Made by a program: the position numbers and the translations under genes. A DNA stretch of 64,000 nt, taken from contig NZ_LMFH01000009.1 in NCBI RefSeq assembly GCF_001427225.1, positions 1 through 64,000 on the forward strand, given 5' to 3'. Shown piece by piece: positions 19,634-31,476 of this stretch. Every line of letters begins with the position of its first letter. Within the stretch, counting starts at the first letter, position 1. Source of the DNA: Lysobacter sp. Root494. Its GTDB lineage: Bacteria; Pseudomonadota; Gammaproteobacteria; Xanthomonadales; Xanthomonadaceae. The notes under the pieces are model-generated. The model was given only the letters and a program-made list of their open reading frames with translations. It did not search any database and was not told the DNA's origin.

Positions 19634-20407
19634 TCAGCGCTTGCCGACTTCGCCGACGCGCGCGCCGGTAGCGAAGAAGTCGTGCAGGTCGTGGGCGAAC
19701 GTGTCGAACTTGTTGTTCGTCACGCGGTTGAGGCGGGTGAAGAAGTTGTAAGCCAGCACCGCCGGGATCGCGACGAACAGACCGATCGCGGTCATGATCA
19801 GCGCTTCACCGACCGGACCGGCGACGGCGTCAATCGAGGCGTTGCCCGAAGCACCGATGCGGATCAGCGCGCCGTAGATGCCCCACACGGTACCGAGCAG
19901 GCCGACGAACGGCGCGGTCGAACCGACGGTGGCGAGCACGGTCAGGCCGGACTCGAGGCGCGAGGATTCGCGGGTCACGCCCTGGCGCAGGGCGCGGTCA
20001 ACGAACTCGGAGCGGTTCAGCGACTCGACCAGGCGCGAACCCTCGTGGCGCTGGTGGTGAGCGGCGGCCTGGGCAGCGTCCAGGGCGATCTTGGAGAACG
20101 GTTCGAAGCGCGGCTGTTCTTCCATGAAGCGGATCGCGTCCTGGGCGTTCGGGGTTTCCCAGAACGTGCTGATCACGCGGTCCGAAGTGCCCTTCAGGCG
20201 CATGTTCTTGATGAAGTTGGTGACGATCCAGTAGATCGAGAGCACCGACATCAGCGTGAGGGTGATGAGCACGGCCCAGGAAACGGCGTAATGGCCCGGG
20301 GTGCTGATCATTTCCTGAAGCAGATTGCCGAAGCCCATCTGCGACAGAGCGGCGGCGTTGGAGCCTCCGGTTTGTGCCGCAGCGGCGGCGGTGGTTTCCT
20401 GCAACAT
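19634..20407 (-). CDS. exbB: ExbB/MotA-TolQ family proton channel
   Basis: A 257-residue protein with three transmembrane helices: about residues 40-62, then two after the large cytoplasmic loop (GLTVLATVGSTAPFVGLLGTVWGI and ALIMTAIGLFVAIPAVLAYNFF). These match the TolQ/ExbB channel signature. The alanine-rich N-terminus lies in the periplasm. It is the energising subunit for TonB and belongs to tonB-exbB-exbD1-exbD2. Confidence 0.95.
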   Translation of the reverse strand: MLQETTAAAAAQTGGSNAAALSQMGFGNLLQEMISTPGHYAVSWAVLITLTLMSVLSIYWIVTNFIKNMRLKGTSDRVISTFWETPNAQDAIRFMEEQPRFEPFSKIALDAAQAAAHHQRHEGSRLVESLNRSEFVDRALRQGVTRESSRLESGLTVLATVGSTAPFVGLLGTVWGIYGALIRIGASGNASIDAVAGPVGEALIMTAIGLFVAIPAVLAYNFFTRLNRVTNNKFDTFAHDLHDFFATGARVGEVGKR

Positions 20408-20486
20408 GACGCTTACCTTTTAGTCGTGGAAGGTGGAATTGCTAATTACAACAGTGCTCCCCGGCACGCAGGCCGGGGCTTGAAAC

Positions 20487-21155
<669 letters not shown>

Positions 21156-21311
21156 GCGCCGTAGCTCGGGAAGTTTTTTCCGGACGCCAGGGCGCCGCGG
21201 GCGATATTCGATTCCAGCGGTCGCGCAGGCGAGACCGCAGGAACCTCCTAGCATATACCAGTTAGAGGCTTGGCTTCCAAGCACGAACCGGCGTTTTTGT
21301 GGGGTGAAGCC

Positions 21312-22529
21312 TTATTTTGACGGCAATGCCAGAATCTTCTTGGCGTCATCAGGCTTCTTGAGGCCTTTTGCGATGGCCTGTTTCGCGGCTTCCTTCGCTT
21401 CGGGAACACGTTCTTCCTGCCACAACAGGCGAGCGAGGTTCAGGTAGGTCTCGCCGTCGTCATCCAGCGGCGCGGCCTTCTTGTAGGCATCGATCGCCGG
21501 GCCGGGCTGCTCGGAGAAGTAATAGGACTGCGCAAGCGCGAGATAGACCTGGTGGTCGGGCTTGAGCACGCCCTTGTCGAGGCCTTCCTTGATTACCGCC
21601 GCCGCTTCCTTCTCCTTGCCCTCCAGGTTGAGGTAGGTGGCATACAGCTGGCGGTAGTCGCGATCCTCGGTGAGCTGTCCAGCAGCGCGCAGCTTTTCGA
21701 GGACGACGGCGGCCTTGTCGTACTTGTCCGACTGCAGGTAGACGGCGACGAGGTTCATCTGTGCGCGCTTGTCGGTCGGATTCTTGGCCGCAACCTTTTC
21801 CGCCATCGCAATGGCCTGGTCGCCCTGGCCGCTCTCGGCGTACGCCGCCATCAGGAGCTGCTGCCAGTCGGCGCGCGGCTCGGGACTGGCATCGATCGCC
21901 TGCTTGAGGACTGCGGCAGCCTCCGGATATTTCTCCAGACGATAGAGGGCGTTGCCCTTTACGACGAGGTGCTCCGGATTCTGGCTCTTGGTTTCACCGA
22001 GGAAGCGATCGATCGTCACCAGGCCTTCCTGGTACTTGTCTTCCTGCAACTGGAGCTGCGCCTTCATCAGCATCACGTTGTAATGGCTGTTGTTGTCGAG
22101 GGCATCGAAGCCGAGCGCCTTGTCCAGATAGGCGATGGCACTCGCGGTGTCGTCGCCTTCATACGCGATCTGCGCCGCGATCTGCGCTGCGAAGGCGTGG
22201 TCGTAGGCATTGAACGCGCTGTTGTTGATGATCTCGTCGGCGAGGGCGCGCGCTTCGGCGGCCTTGTCGTCGTCGTACAGCTTCATCATCTTCTGCAGCT
22301 TCGGGCCGGCCTTCGATGACGCCTTGATGCCGGGTTCTTTGCGCGTGGCATTCGGATAGCTGTCGGCCTTCTTCTCTTCCTTGCCGCCCTTCGCGGCTTC
22401 GCGCTCCTGGCGACGCTGTTGCGCGCGCTCGGCGGCGCTCTGCGCATGGACCGGCGAGAAGGCACCGACCGTCAGAACTACTGCGATGGCGGCCGCCAGG
22501 ACAGTGCGATGGGAAGAGATGGAATTCAT
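21312..22529 (-). CDS. Secreted tetratricopeptide-repeat protein
   Basis: A 405-residue protein with a signal peptide (about 1-29, ending SPVHAQ), a charged Arg/Glu/Lys linker, and then about eight TPR helix pairs (for example AIAYLDKALGFDALDNNSHYNVMLMKAQLQLQEDKYQEG). It is likely a periplasmic scaffold. It lies 156 bases beyond tonB on the same strand and may be linked with TonB function, but this is only position. The ATG at 22527-22529 is used because AGGTGA is spaced correctly before it; an in-frame GTG three codons upstream lies inside that ribosome site. Confidence 0.88.
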   Translation of the reverse strand: MNSISSHRTVLAAAIAVVLTVGAFSPVHAQSAAERAQQRRQEREAAKGGKEEKKADSYPNATRKEPGIKASSKAGPKLQKMMKLYDDDKAAEARALADEIINNSAFNAYDHAFAAQIAAQIAYEGDDTASAIAYLDKALGFDALDNNSHYNVMLMKAQLQLQEDKYQEGLVTIDRFLGETKSQNPEHLVVKGNALYRLEKYPEAAAVLKQAIDASPEPRADWQQLLMAAYAESGQGDQAIAMAEKVAAKNPTDKRAQMNLVAVYLQSDKYDKAAVVLEKLRAAGQLTEDRDYRQLYATYLNLEGKEKEAAAVIKEGLDKGVLKPDHQVYLALAQSYYFSEQPGPAIDAYKKAAPLDDDGETYLNLARLLWQEERVPEAKEAAKQAIAKGLKKPDDAKKILALPSK

Positions 22530-22642
22530 TGCTGTCACCTTTGTTGCGCCCGTGTCGGTGTGAAGGCGGGCCAGGGGGCCGTCACGCTATCAGAAACGGC
22601 CGTGCCGGCGATATGGGGTTGCATGTGCGGCAAGTGTCGTGT

Positions 22643-23449
22643 TTAGCCACACTTTGGCGTATGGCCAGCGGCGCGCGCCTGTTGATAGACGGGCACGAGG
22701 CTTGCGGCACGGCTGCTGAGTTCCTGGATGCGGTTCTCCGGATTGGGGTGCGTCGACAACCATTCGGGCGGACGACTGCTGCTCGCGGCAATCATGTTCT
22801 CCCACAGGTTCACCGCCTGGCGCGGGTCGAAGCCGGCACGGGCCATCAATTGCTGGCCGACAACATCGGCTTCACTTTCCTGCGTGCGCGAATTCGGCAA
22901 CAGGAAGCCGGCCTGCGCGGCAATGCTTCCGCCTTGCGTCACGGCGTTCGCCACGCCTTCGCCGTAACGCGAGCCGGCAAGCGCACCGAGTACCTGCAAG
23001 GCACCCTGCGTACCCATCTGCCGCGTGATGCGTTCGTTGTGATGGCGCGAATAGACGTGACCGACTTCGTGCGCGACCACCGCAGCGAGTTGATCCTGGT
23101 TTTTCGCCACGCTGAAGATGCCGGTGTTGACGCCGACCTTGCCGCCCGGCAGCGCGAACGCGTTGGGGGAACTATCGACGAACACTGCGGTTTCCCAGCC
23201 CACGTTCTGCCATTCCGCCGGAAGCTGTTGCACGACCTGTTGCACGACACAGCGCACGTACGCGTTCTGCCGGCTGTCGGTGCTCTGCGGCGTCTTCGCC
23301 TTGGCTTCGGCGAATGCCTGCGCACCCAGTTGCGCGAGTTGCTCATCGGACACGGCGCCGACCACCTGTTTGCGGCCGGTGGGCGAGGTAGTAGTAGCGC
23401 AACCGGCAAGTAGCGTAGTGACCGCGGCGACAAGTAGCAGGCGCTTCAT
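22643..23449 (-). CDS. M48-family zinc metalloprotease, lipoprotein
   Basis: A 268-residue lipoprotein with lipobox LAGC (Cys17). The M48 peptidase domain has the HEVGH zinc motif at 127-131 and the third ligand in ESEAD at 191-195. It resembles the periplasmic outer-membrane quality-control proteases LoiP/YcaL. CATTTSPTGRKQ is a typical N-terminal linker. It is a monocistronic minus-strand gene between the TPR gene and gyrB. Confidence 0.92.
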   Translation of the reverse strand: MKRLLLVAAVTTLLAGCATTTSPTGRKQVVGAVSDEQLAQLGAQAFAEAKAKTPQSTDSRQNAYVRCVVQQVVQQLPAEWQNVGWETAVFVDSSPNAFALPGGKVGVNTGIFSVAKNQDQLAAVVAHEVGHVYSRHHNERITRQMGTQGALQVLGALAGSRYGEGVANAVTQGGSIAAQAGFLLPNSRTQESEADVVGQQLMARAGFDPRQAVNLWENMIAASSSRPPEWLSTHPNPENRIQELSSRAASLVPVYQQARAAGHTPKCG

Positions 23450-23556
23450 CGTCGAATTCCTGAATGGGTTAAACGCGTTGTAGACCCGCAGGTATTAACG
23501 GTTCGTCAATGTTTCGAGTGCGGCGACGCGAGCCGCCGCACCCGGACGAACCGGCG

Positions 23557-26094
<2,538 letters not shown>

Positions 26095-26191
26095 TTACGT
26101 GCGTGAAGTATAGCGGCCGCGGGTCTGGAGCGGGCGTTTCAGGCGCTGTTTGCCTGTGCGCGGACGGGCAGAGGTTCAGCCCGCTGTCGGC

Positions 26192-27331
26192 TTAAACGAC
26201 GGGAAACACCGCTGCGTGTTCCACGTGGAACTTGTGCACCGATGCGCCCACGGCTTCGAGCCCAGCGGGCGGTTCGGTGCCGGTGACGAACACCTGTGCC
26301 CCGCAGGCCAACAGGTGCTTCAGGACGCGCTGCTGGTGGTTGCGATCGAGCTCCGACGCCAGGTCGTCCAGCGCCACGACCGGCCATTCGCCCTGTTCCG
26401 CGGCGTGGTGCTCGGCCTGCGCCAGCAGCACCGCCAGGGCGACCAGCTTGGCCTGGCCCCGCGACAGCGCTTCGCGGCCAGGCACGGCGGAAAACCCGAG
26501 CGACCAGTCGGCTCGATGCGGGCCGACCGAAGTGTGGCCGACCAGCAGGTCGCGTTCGCGAGCCACCAGCAGGGCGTCCTGCAGCGGCAGGTCGTCCCGT
26601 CGCCAGCCCGGCAGGTAGCGGAGTTCGCCCGCGCCCAAGGTTGGGGCCAATGAACCGGCCAGCCGGGCGTAGTGGGGTTGCACGGCGTCCAGGTACTGCT
26701 GGCGCTGCCGGGTCATGGTCTCGCCAGCATCGGACAGCTCGGCATCCCAGGCATCCAGTTGCGAATCGCGAGCTTTCGACTTCAGCAGGGCATTTCGTTG
26801 CCGGAGCGCGCGGCTGTAGCGCCGCCACAGAGGCAGGAACTCAGGTTCCACGTGGAACAAGCCCCAGTCCAGAAATCGCCGCCGCGGCTCGCCGCCGCCA
26901 CTGATCAGGGCGTGGCTGCCCGGATCGAAGCTGACCACAGCAAGCGCAGCGCACAGATCACCGAGATGGCTCACCGCGGCGCCATCGAGGCGCCCTGTCC
27001 ATTCCTGCCCGTTGTGCCGCAATCCGGCCTTGCGCGAGCGGGCGTAGGCGTGGGCCGCATCGGCCACGCCGCCGGTGCCGGTACGTAGCCGCTGCCTCCC
27101 TTCTTCCACCCATTCCACGAATATTTCCAGAGCAGTCGCGCCAGTCTGGACCAGTCCGTCCCGGACCCGGCCGCGAAAGCTGCGGCCGTAAGCCATCAGG
27201 TGCAACGCCTCAAGCACACTGGTCTTGCCGGCACCGTTCTCGCCGGTGATCAGGTTGAGGCCCGGGCCCGGCGCCAGGCTCGTCTCGCTAAAGCGGCGGA
27301 GGTGGCGAATGTCGAGGCGGGTGACGTGCAT
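26192..27331 (-). CDS. recF: Recombination/repair protein RecF
   Basis: A 379-residue SMC-like ATPase that loads RecA at single-stranded gaps. Walker A is TGENGAGKTSVLEALH, the signature is LSRGQAKLVALAVLLAQ and Walker B is VVALDDLASELD. The start at 27329-27331 (MHVTRLDIRHLRRF) matches Xanthomonas RecF; another ATG lies three codons upstream. Two parS-like palindromes are inside the coding sequence, one encoding the residues FHVEH near the C-terminus. Confidence 0.96.
   Translation of the reverse strand: MHVTRLDIRHLRRFSETSLAPGPGLNLITGENGAGKTSVLEALHLMAYGRSFRGRVRDGLVQTGATALEIFVEWVEEGRQRLRTGTGGVADAAHAYARSRKAGLRHNGQEWTGRLDGAAVSHLGDLCAALAVVSFDPGSHALISGGGEPRRRFLDWGLFHVEPEFLPLWRRYSRALRQRNALLKSKARDSQLDAWDAELSDAGETMTRQRQQYLDAVQPHYARLAGSLAPTLGAGELRYLPGWRRDDLPLQDALLVARERDLLVGHTSVGPHRADWSLGFSAVPGREALSRGQAKLVALAVLLAQAEHHAAEQGEWPVVALDDLASELDRNHQQRVLKHLLACGAQVFVTGTEPPAGLEAVGASVHKFHVEHAAVFPVV
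26217..26232. promoter_or_regulatory. parS-like ParB-binding palindrome 1
   Basis: TGTTCCACGTGGAACT contains the perfect 14-base palindrome GTTCCACGTGGAAC, identical to the core of the parS sites of Pseudomonas aeruginosa. It lies within the 3' end of recF, about 2.4 kb from the DnaA-box cluster. Confidence 0.85.
26844..26859. promoter_or_regulatory. parS-like ParB-binding palindrome 2
   Basis: GGTTCCACGTGGAACA, with the same perfect 14-base core as site 1, lies inside recF and encodes LFHVEPE. Confidence 0.85.
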
Positions 27332-27338
27332 GGCAGCC

Positions 27339-27364
27339 ATTGTAGGAGTGCGGCCGCGGGGTCC
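27339..27364. repeat. Solitary GTAGGAGTGCGG element
   Basis: ATTGTAGGAGTGCGGCCGCG lies immediately upstream of recF. It resembles the left arm of the inverted pair between tatD and hrpB (45692-45704). Related GTAGGAGC-type REP elements are common in Xanthomonadaceae and Pseudomonas. Confidence 0.5.
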
Positions 27365-27366
27365 GG

Positions 27367-27400
27367 CCAAAACCAAAACGCCCGGCGAGGGCCGGGCGTT
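27367..27400 (-). terminator. Terminator between dnaN and recF
   Basis: Ten-base stem arms (27377-27386 / 27391-27400; AACGCCCGGC with loop GAGG) are followed on the minus strand by TTTTGGTTTTGG. It lies just after the dnaN stop and just before recF, so at least part of dnaN transcription probably ends here. Confidence 0.8.
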
Positions 27401-27403
27401 CGG

Positions 27404-27419
27404 TGTTCCACGTGAAACC
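27404..27419. promoter_or_regulatory. parS-like ParB-binding palindrome 3
   Basis: TGTTCCACGTGAAACC is a 16-base site with one half matching the GTTCCAC form and the other the universal GTGAAAC form of parS. It is placed between the dnaN stop codon and the terminator hairpin. Confidence 0.85.
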
Positions 27420-27424
27420 TCTCT

Positions 27425-28525
27425 TCAGAGCCGCAAGGGCATGACCACGTGGCGGCATCGCTCGTTGGAGGCTTCGCGCACTAACGCCGAGGAGTTCGCA
27501 TCGCGAAGCGCGACCACCACGTTCTCGTCGCGCAGCGCGCTCAGGGCATCCAGCAGGTAGTTCACGTTGAAGCCGACGGCGAGATCCGACACGCGGGTAT
27601 CGGCCTCGACTTCTTCCTGCGCCTCTTCCTGCTCGGGATTGTGCGCGCTGATCTTGAGCTGGCCGGGCGAGACCTCGATGCGTACGCCGCGGTACTTCTC
27701 GTTCGACAGGATTGCGGCGCGTTGCAGGGAGGCGCGCAACACCTCGCGGTCGATCCGTACTTCCTTGTCCGCGCCGATCGGGATCACCGCCTCGTAGTCG
27801 GGGAAGCGGCCATCGATGAGCTTGCTGGTGAAGGTGACGTCGTCGCGCTTCACGCGCAGGTGGCTGCGGCCCATTTCCAGCTCGACCTCGCGCTCGCCGC
27901 CTTCCAGCAGGCGCTGCAGCTCGGTCACACCCTTGCGCGGCACGATGATCTGGCGCTTGGTGCTGGCGCCGCTGTCCAGTGGGGCTTCGCACAGGGCCAG
28001 GCGGTGGCCGTCGGTGGCCACGCACCGCAGCGAACTTTCGCGCAGGTCGAAGAGCAGGCCGTTGAGGTAATAGCGCACGTCTTGCTGGGCCATCGCGAAC
28101 GCCGTGCGCTCGATCAGTTCCTTGAGGGCTGCCTCAGGCACGCGGACGCGCTCGGTGGCTTCGACTTCGTCGATGGAAGGGAAATCGTTCGCCGGCAGCG
28201 AAGCCAGGGTGAAGCGGGAGCGTCCCGCCTGCACCGTGATCTTCTCGGCCGCCTGCGACACGGTGACCTTGGAGCCATCAGGCAGCGCGCGCACGATCTC
28301 GAACAGCTTGCGCGCCGGGATCGTGGTCTCGCCGTCCTGCGCGTCATCGACCCCGATGCGCGAGACCATCTCGACTTCCAGGTCCGTGCCGGTCAGCGAG
28401 AGCTGGCCGCTCTTCACCTGGACCAGCAGGTTGGCGAGGACCGGCAGGGTCTGCCGACGCTCAACGACATTGACGACTTGCGCCAATGGCTTCAGGAACA
28501 CTTCGCGTTGCAGGCTGAAACGCAT
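27425..28525 (-). CDS. dnaN: DNA polymerase III beta sliding clamp
   Basis: A 366-residue clamp protein with three repeated domains (about 1-120, 128-245 and 247-366). Characteristic segments are VVERRQTLPVLANLLVQ, DGHRLALCE and the C-terminal hydrophobic-pocket residues VVMPLRL that bind polymerase and clamp-binding proteins. It follows the origin gap downstream of dnaA and precedes recF. Confidence 0.97.
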   Translation of the reverse strand: MRFSLQREVFLKPLAQVVNVVERRQTLPVLANLLVQVKSGQLSLTGTDLEVEMVSRIGVDDAQDGETTIPARKLFEIVRALPDGSKVTVSQAAEKITVQAGRSRFTLASLPANDFPSIDEVEATERVRVPEAALKELIERTAFAMAQQDVRYYLNGLLFDLRESSLRCVATDGHRLALCEAPLDSGASTKRQIIVPRKGVTELQRLLEGGEREVELEMGRSHLRVKRDDVTFTSKLIDGRFPDYEAVIPIGADKEVRIDREVLRASLQRAAILSNEKYRGVRIEVSPGQLKISAHNPEQEEAQEEVEADTRVSDLAVGFNVNYLLDALSALRDENVVVALRDANSSALVREASNERCRHVVMPLRL

Positions 28526-29105
28526 TCGGTGCCGCTCCCCAGAACCAATACAAAAGTAGTGAATAAATCAAAAGCATGGTGATGATGGAGGCGCCATAAT
28601 CGGCTGAAAACCATATCAAGCCATTGATTTACAAGAATAAATTACTCGTGAAACCCTTGTGAAAACCCGCGGCGAGCTGGGGCACAAGCTGTGGACAACT
28701 CTGGTCGCGACCCGGCGGATGCGACTTGTACACAGGTTGCGCTCAGCCCGTGCCCAGTCCGTTGTGGACAAGCGGCGTAATCCACTGCTTATCCACCGAC
28801 TGGAGCGACGCGCAAAGCCTTGTCCGTTCGCGGCGACGAGCACTTGCCCACACACGCTGGCGCCGCGCAGGTGTGAACGATACCGCGCCGCGGGCGCGCG
28901 CGCATTGGGAACGGAAAATATTGCGGCCCATCGCGTCCACCGACACAAGGGGTGCGGGTTGCCGGTCGCCTTTGGGTCGGCAGCGATCGCCAATGGCATG
29001 CGTGCCTGCCGGCAAGAAGCGCTGTCGTCGGAATGGTGGGCCAGATACTGCAACGCCACGCCTGTGCAGACGCACGAAGGAGCCAGCAGCGGGGGGCTGG
29101 CGGCC
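28526..29105. other. oriC: Replication origin region (oriC)
   Basis: A 580-base gene-free gap between dnaA and dnaN. The dnaN-proximal side (about 28547-28650) is strikingly AT-rich for this genome and could be the unwinding element. Next to it lies a group of DnaA-box-like 9-mers: TGTGGACAA at 28690-28698, TTGTACACA at 28726-28734, TGTGGACAA at 28763-28771, TTATCCACC at 28789-28797 and TTGCCCACA at 28844-28852. Most are one or two changes from TTATCCACA. The dnaA-proximal part is GC-rich and holds no recognised feature. Position beside dnaA/dnaN and nearby parS-like sites support the call. Confidence 0.85.
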
Positions 29106-30446
29106 TTACTCGCTGAGCTTGCGGATCAGCTTGTCCCAGTCTTCGCGCAGCTTGCCGTCGGCATCCATCAGGGTGCGGATCTGGCGGCAGGCGTGCAGGA
29201 CGGTGGTGTGGTCGCGGCCGGCGAAGGCGTCGCCGATTTCCGGCAGCGAGTGCTCGGTCAGTTCCTTCGCCAATGCCATCGCGACCTGGCGCGGGCGCGC
29301 CAGCGAACGCGTGCGGCGCTTGCTCAACAGATCCTTGATCTGCAGCCCGTAGTAATCGGCCACGACCTTCTGGATGTTGGGGATGCCGATCGCCTGCTGC
29401 TGTGCGCGCAACAGATCGCGCAGCGTCTCCTGCGCGAATTCGGTGGTGATGGCGCGACCGGTGAAGTTCGCGCGTGCGGCGAGCGTGTTGAGCGCGCCTT
29501 CCAGGTCGCGCACGTTGCTGCGCATCTTCTTGGCGAGCAGGAACGCGACGTCCTCGGGAATGTGCGCGCCACGTTCGCGTGCCTTGCTCAGCACGATCTG
29601 CGCACGTGTCTCGAAGTCGGGCGGATCGATCGCGACCGACAGGCCCCAGCCCAGGCGCGATTTCAGCCGCGGCTCCAGGCCGTCGACTTCGCGCGGGAAG
29701 CGGTCGCAGGTCAGGATGATCTGCTGCTTGCCGTCGATCAGCGCGTTGAAGGTATGGAAGAACTCTTCCTGCGTGCGGTCCTTGCCGGCGAAGAACTGGA
29801 TGTCGTCGATCAGCAGCGCGTCGACCTGCTGGAACTGGCGCTTGAACGCAGCCATGCCGTTGGTCTTGTCCTGCAACGCCTTCATTAGCGAGGCGAGGAA
29901 CTGCTCGCTGCGCAGGTACAGCACGCGCATGTTCGGATTGGCCGCGCGCATCGCGTTGCCGGCGGCGAACATCAGATGGGTCTTGCCCAGGCCGGTGCCG
30001 CCGTAGAGCAACAGCGGGTTGTGGGCGCGATCGCCGGGACGGGCGGCGGCCTGTAGCGCGGCGGCACGACCGAGCTGATTGCTGCGGCCTTCGACGAAGT
30101 TGTCGAAGGTGTAGTGCGCGTCGAGGTTGCCTTCGAAGGGTTCGCTGCGCGCCGCCACGGCGCCGCCACGGACCGGAATCATCTCGTTGGCGGCGATCGG
30201 TGCGGACGCACGGGGCAGGGCACCGATTTCCAGCTGCACCTCGGCGCTGCCGGCAAAGTAGCTCAGCAGTTCGCGGATGCGGCCCAGATAGCGCTCGCGG
30301 ACGTGCTCGACCACGAAGGCATTGGGCGCGTACAGCACGGTGACATCGTCGCGACGCGTGGCCTGCAGGGGCTTGAGCCAGGTGTGGACGTCCTCGACCG
30401 GGAATTCGGCTTCGAGGCGTTCGAGACAGCGGGGCCAGGCTTCCAT
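29106..30446 (-). CDS. dnaA: Chromosomal replication initiator DnaA
   Basis: A 446-residue initiator with four domains. Domain I (1-75, [25 protein letters not shown]) is followed by a linker and then the AAA+ domain, with Walker [10 protein letters not shown], Walker [10 protein letters not shown] and sensor/arginine-finger segments. The domain IV DNA-binding helix-turn-helix carries the signature [14 protein letters not shown]. The ATG at 30444-30446 gives the Xanthomonadaceae start MEAWPRCLE; an in-frame TTG seven codons upstream is less likely. Confidence 0.98.
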   Translation of the reverse strand: MEAWPRCLERLEAEFPVEDVHTWLKPLQATRRDDVTVLYAPNAFVVEHVRERYLGRIRELLSYFAGSAEVQLEIGALPRASAPIAANEMIPVRGGAVAARSEPFEGNLDAHYTFDNFVEGRSNQLGRAAALQAAARPGDRAHNPLLLYGGTGLGKTHLMFAAGNAMRAANPNMRVLYLRSEQFLASLMKALQDKTNGMAAFKRQFQQVDALLIDDIQFFAGKDRTQEEFFHTFNALIDGKQQIILTCDRFPREVDGLEPRLKSRLGWGLSVAIDPPDFETRAQIVLSKARERGAHIPEDVAFLLAKKMRSNVRDLEGALNTLAARANFTGRAITTEFAQETLRDLLRAQQQAIGIPNIQKVVADYYGLQIKDLLSKRRTRSLARPRQVAMALAKELTEHSLPEIGDAFAGRDHTTVLHACRQIRTLMDADGKLREDWDKLIRKLSE

Positions 30447-30752
30447 CGGGTTCGGGACTGCTCGCAAACGGTGGCCGCGGCTGGGCTGCGGCGAAAAAGA
30501 GGCTCAACGCGATGCGGGAGATCGCGCCGGGCAAAGGTCAGGAGGCGGCCAGACTATCACCGCGCCCCGGCAGGGAACAGGACTTGTCCACAGGCTGCCT
30601 GAGGTGTTTACGACGGTCCCGGAGGCGCCTTTTGCCGCATGAAGCCGCCGCCGGAGCGCCGCGCCCGCAACGCGTACTACGCGGCGCCTTGCTTCGGGCC
30701 GACGCCCCCGCTAGAATCCGCGGTCTTTTCCGCCGTTTACGCCGAGCCGACC
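30447..30752. other. dnaA-rpmH divergent regulatory gap
   Basis: A 306-base divergent promoter gap. It includes a DnaA-box-like TTGTCCACA at 30584-30592, suited to dnaA autoregulation, and the rpmH promoter at 30689-30717. No gene is seen; a longer frame running into rpmH is not protein-like. Confidence 0.7.
30689..30717 (+). promoter_or_regulatory. rpmH promoter
   Basis: TTGCTT (30689-30694) and TAGAAT (30712-30717) are separated by 17 bases and lie 36 bases before the rpmH ATG. The -10 is strong and the -35 weak. Confidence 0.65.
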
Positions 30753-30893
30753 ATGGCCACCAAGCGCACTTACCAGCCCAGCAACCTCAAGCGCAAGCGC
30801 GACCACGGCTTCCGTGCCCGCATGGCGACCGCCGATGGCCGCAAGATTCTTGCCCGTCGTCGCGCCAAGGGCCGCAAGCGTCTTTGCGCCTAA
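30753..30893 (+). CDS. rpmH: 50S ribosomal protein L34
   Basis: A 46-residue basic ribosomal protein with the invariant L34 sequence pattern [20 protein letters not shown] and [16 protein letters not shown]. It is the first gene of rpmH-rnpA-yidC-mnmE, pointing away from the origin. Confidence 0.98.
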   Translation: MATKRTYQPSNLKRKRDHGFRARMATADGRKILARRRAKGRKRLCA

Positions 30894-30974
30894 GCGCAGA
30901 CGGCTGCCCCCGGCAACCGCCGGACTAGTCTTCTCCGGCTTGCCCTTGGCCGCCCTCTCCGCAGCGGCGGCCGC

Positions 30975-31436
30975 ATGAGCACTGTGAACTCCCGCTTCCC
31001 GCGCACTGCGCGGGTACGCGCGCGCGCGGATTTCGATCGCATCTTCGAACACGGCCGCCGCCAGGCGACGCCGCGGCTGGCCGTGCATTGGCACGCGAGC
31101 GACGTACCGGCGCGCTTGGGCCTTGCCGTTTCGCGCAAGGTCGACCCCAACGCCGTCGGGCGCAACCGCATCAAGCGCGCACTGCGCGAAGTGTTCCGTC
31201 ACCACCGGCTGCAACTCGCGACCGGCGATTACGTGGTGGTCGCGCGGCCTTCCGCGCGCGATGCAACCCGCGAACAACTCGAGCGCCACTTCCTCGACGT
31301 ACTGCGCCGGCTCGATGCATTGCCGGTGGCCGCGTTGCCGCTGACATCCTTGCCCGGCACAATGCCCGCCGCGCCGGAATCCGCCGCTTTTCCCGATGGG
31401 CTTGCGTCGACCGAGCCCGGCCCCACCTCCCTCTGA
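30975..31436 (+). CDS. rnpA: Ribonuclease P protein component
   Basis: The 153-residue protein subunit that helps RNase P RNA cleave pre-tRNA leaders. The RNR motif is visible as GRNRIKRALREVFR, after the FP-R-RLR-like segment ARVRARADFDRIFEHGRR. It carries an extra C-terminal tail of about 30 residues (Pro/Ala-rich) beyond the usual length. It follows rpmH by 81 bases. Confidence 0.94.
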   Translation: MSTVNSRFPRTARVRARADFDRIFEHGRRQATPRLAVHWHASDVPARLGLAVSRKVDPNAVGRNRIKRALREVFRHHRLQLATGDYVVVARPSARDATREQLERHFLDVLRRLDALPVAALPLTSLPGTMPAAPESAAFPDGLASTEPGPTSL

Positions 31437-31476
31437 CTGTGCCGACCATCCACGTCGGCCGAGCCTGCCTGCCCAC

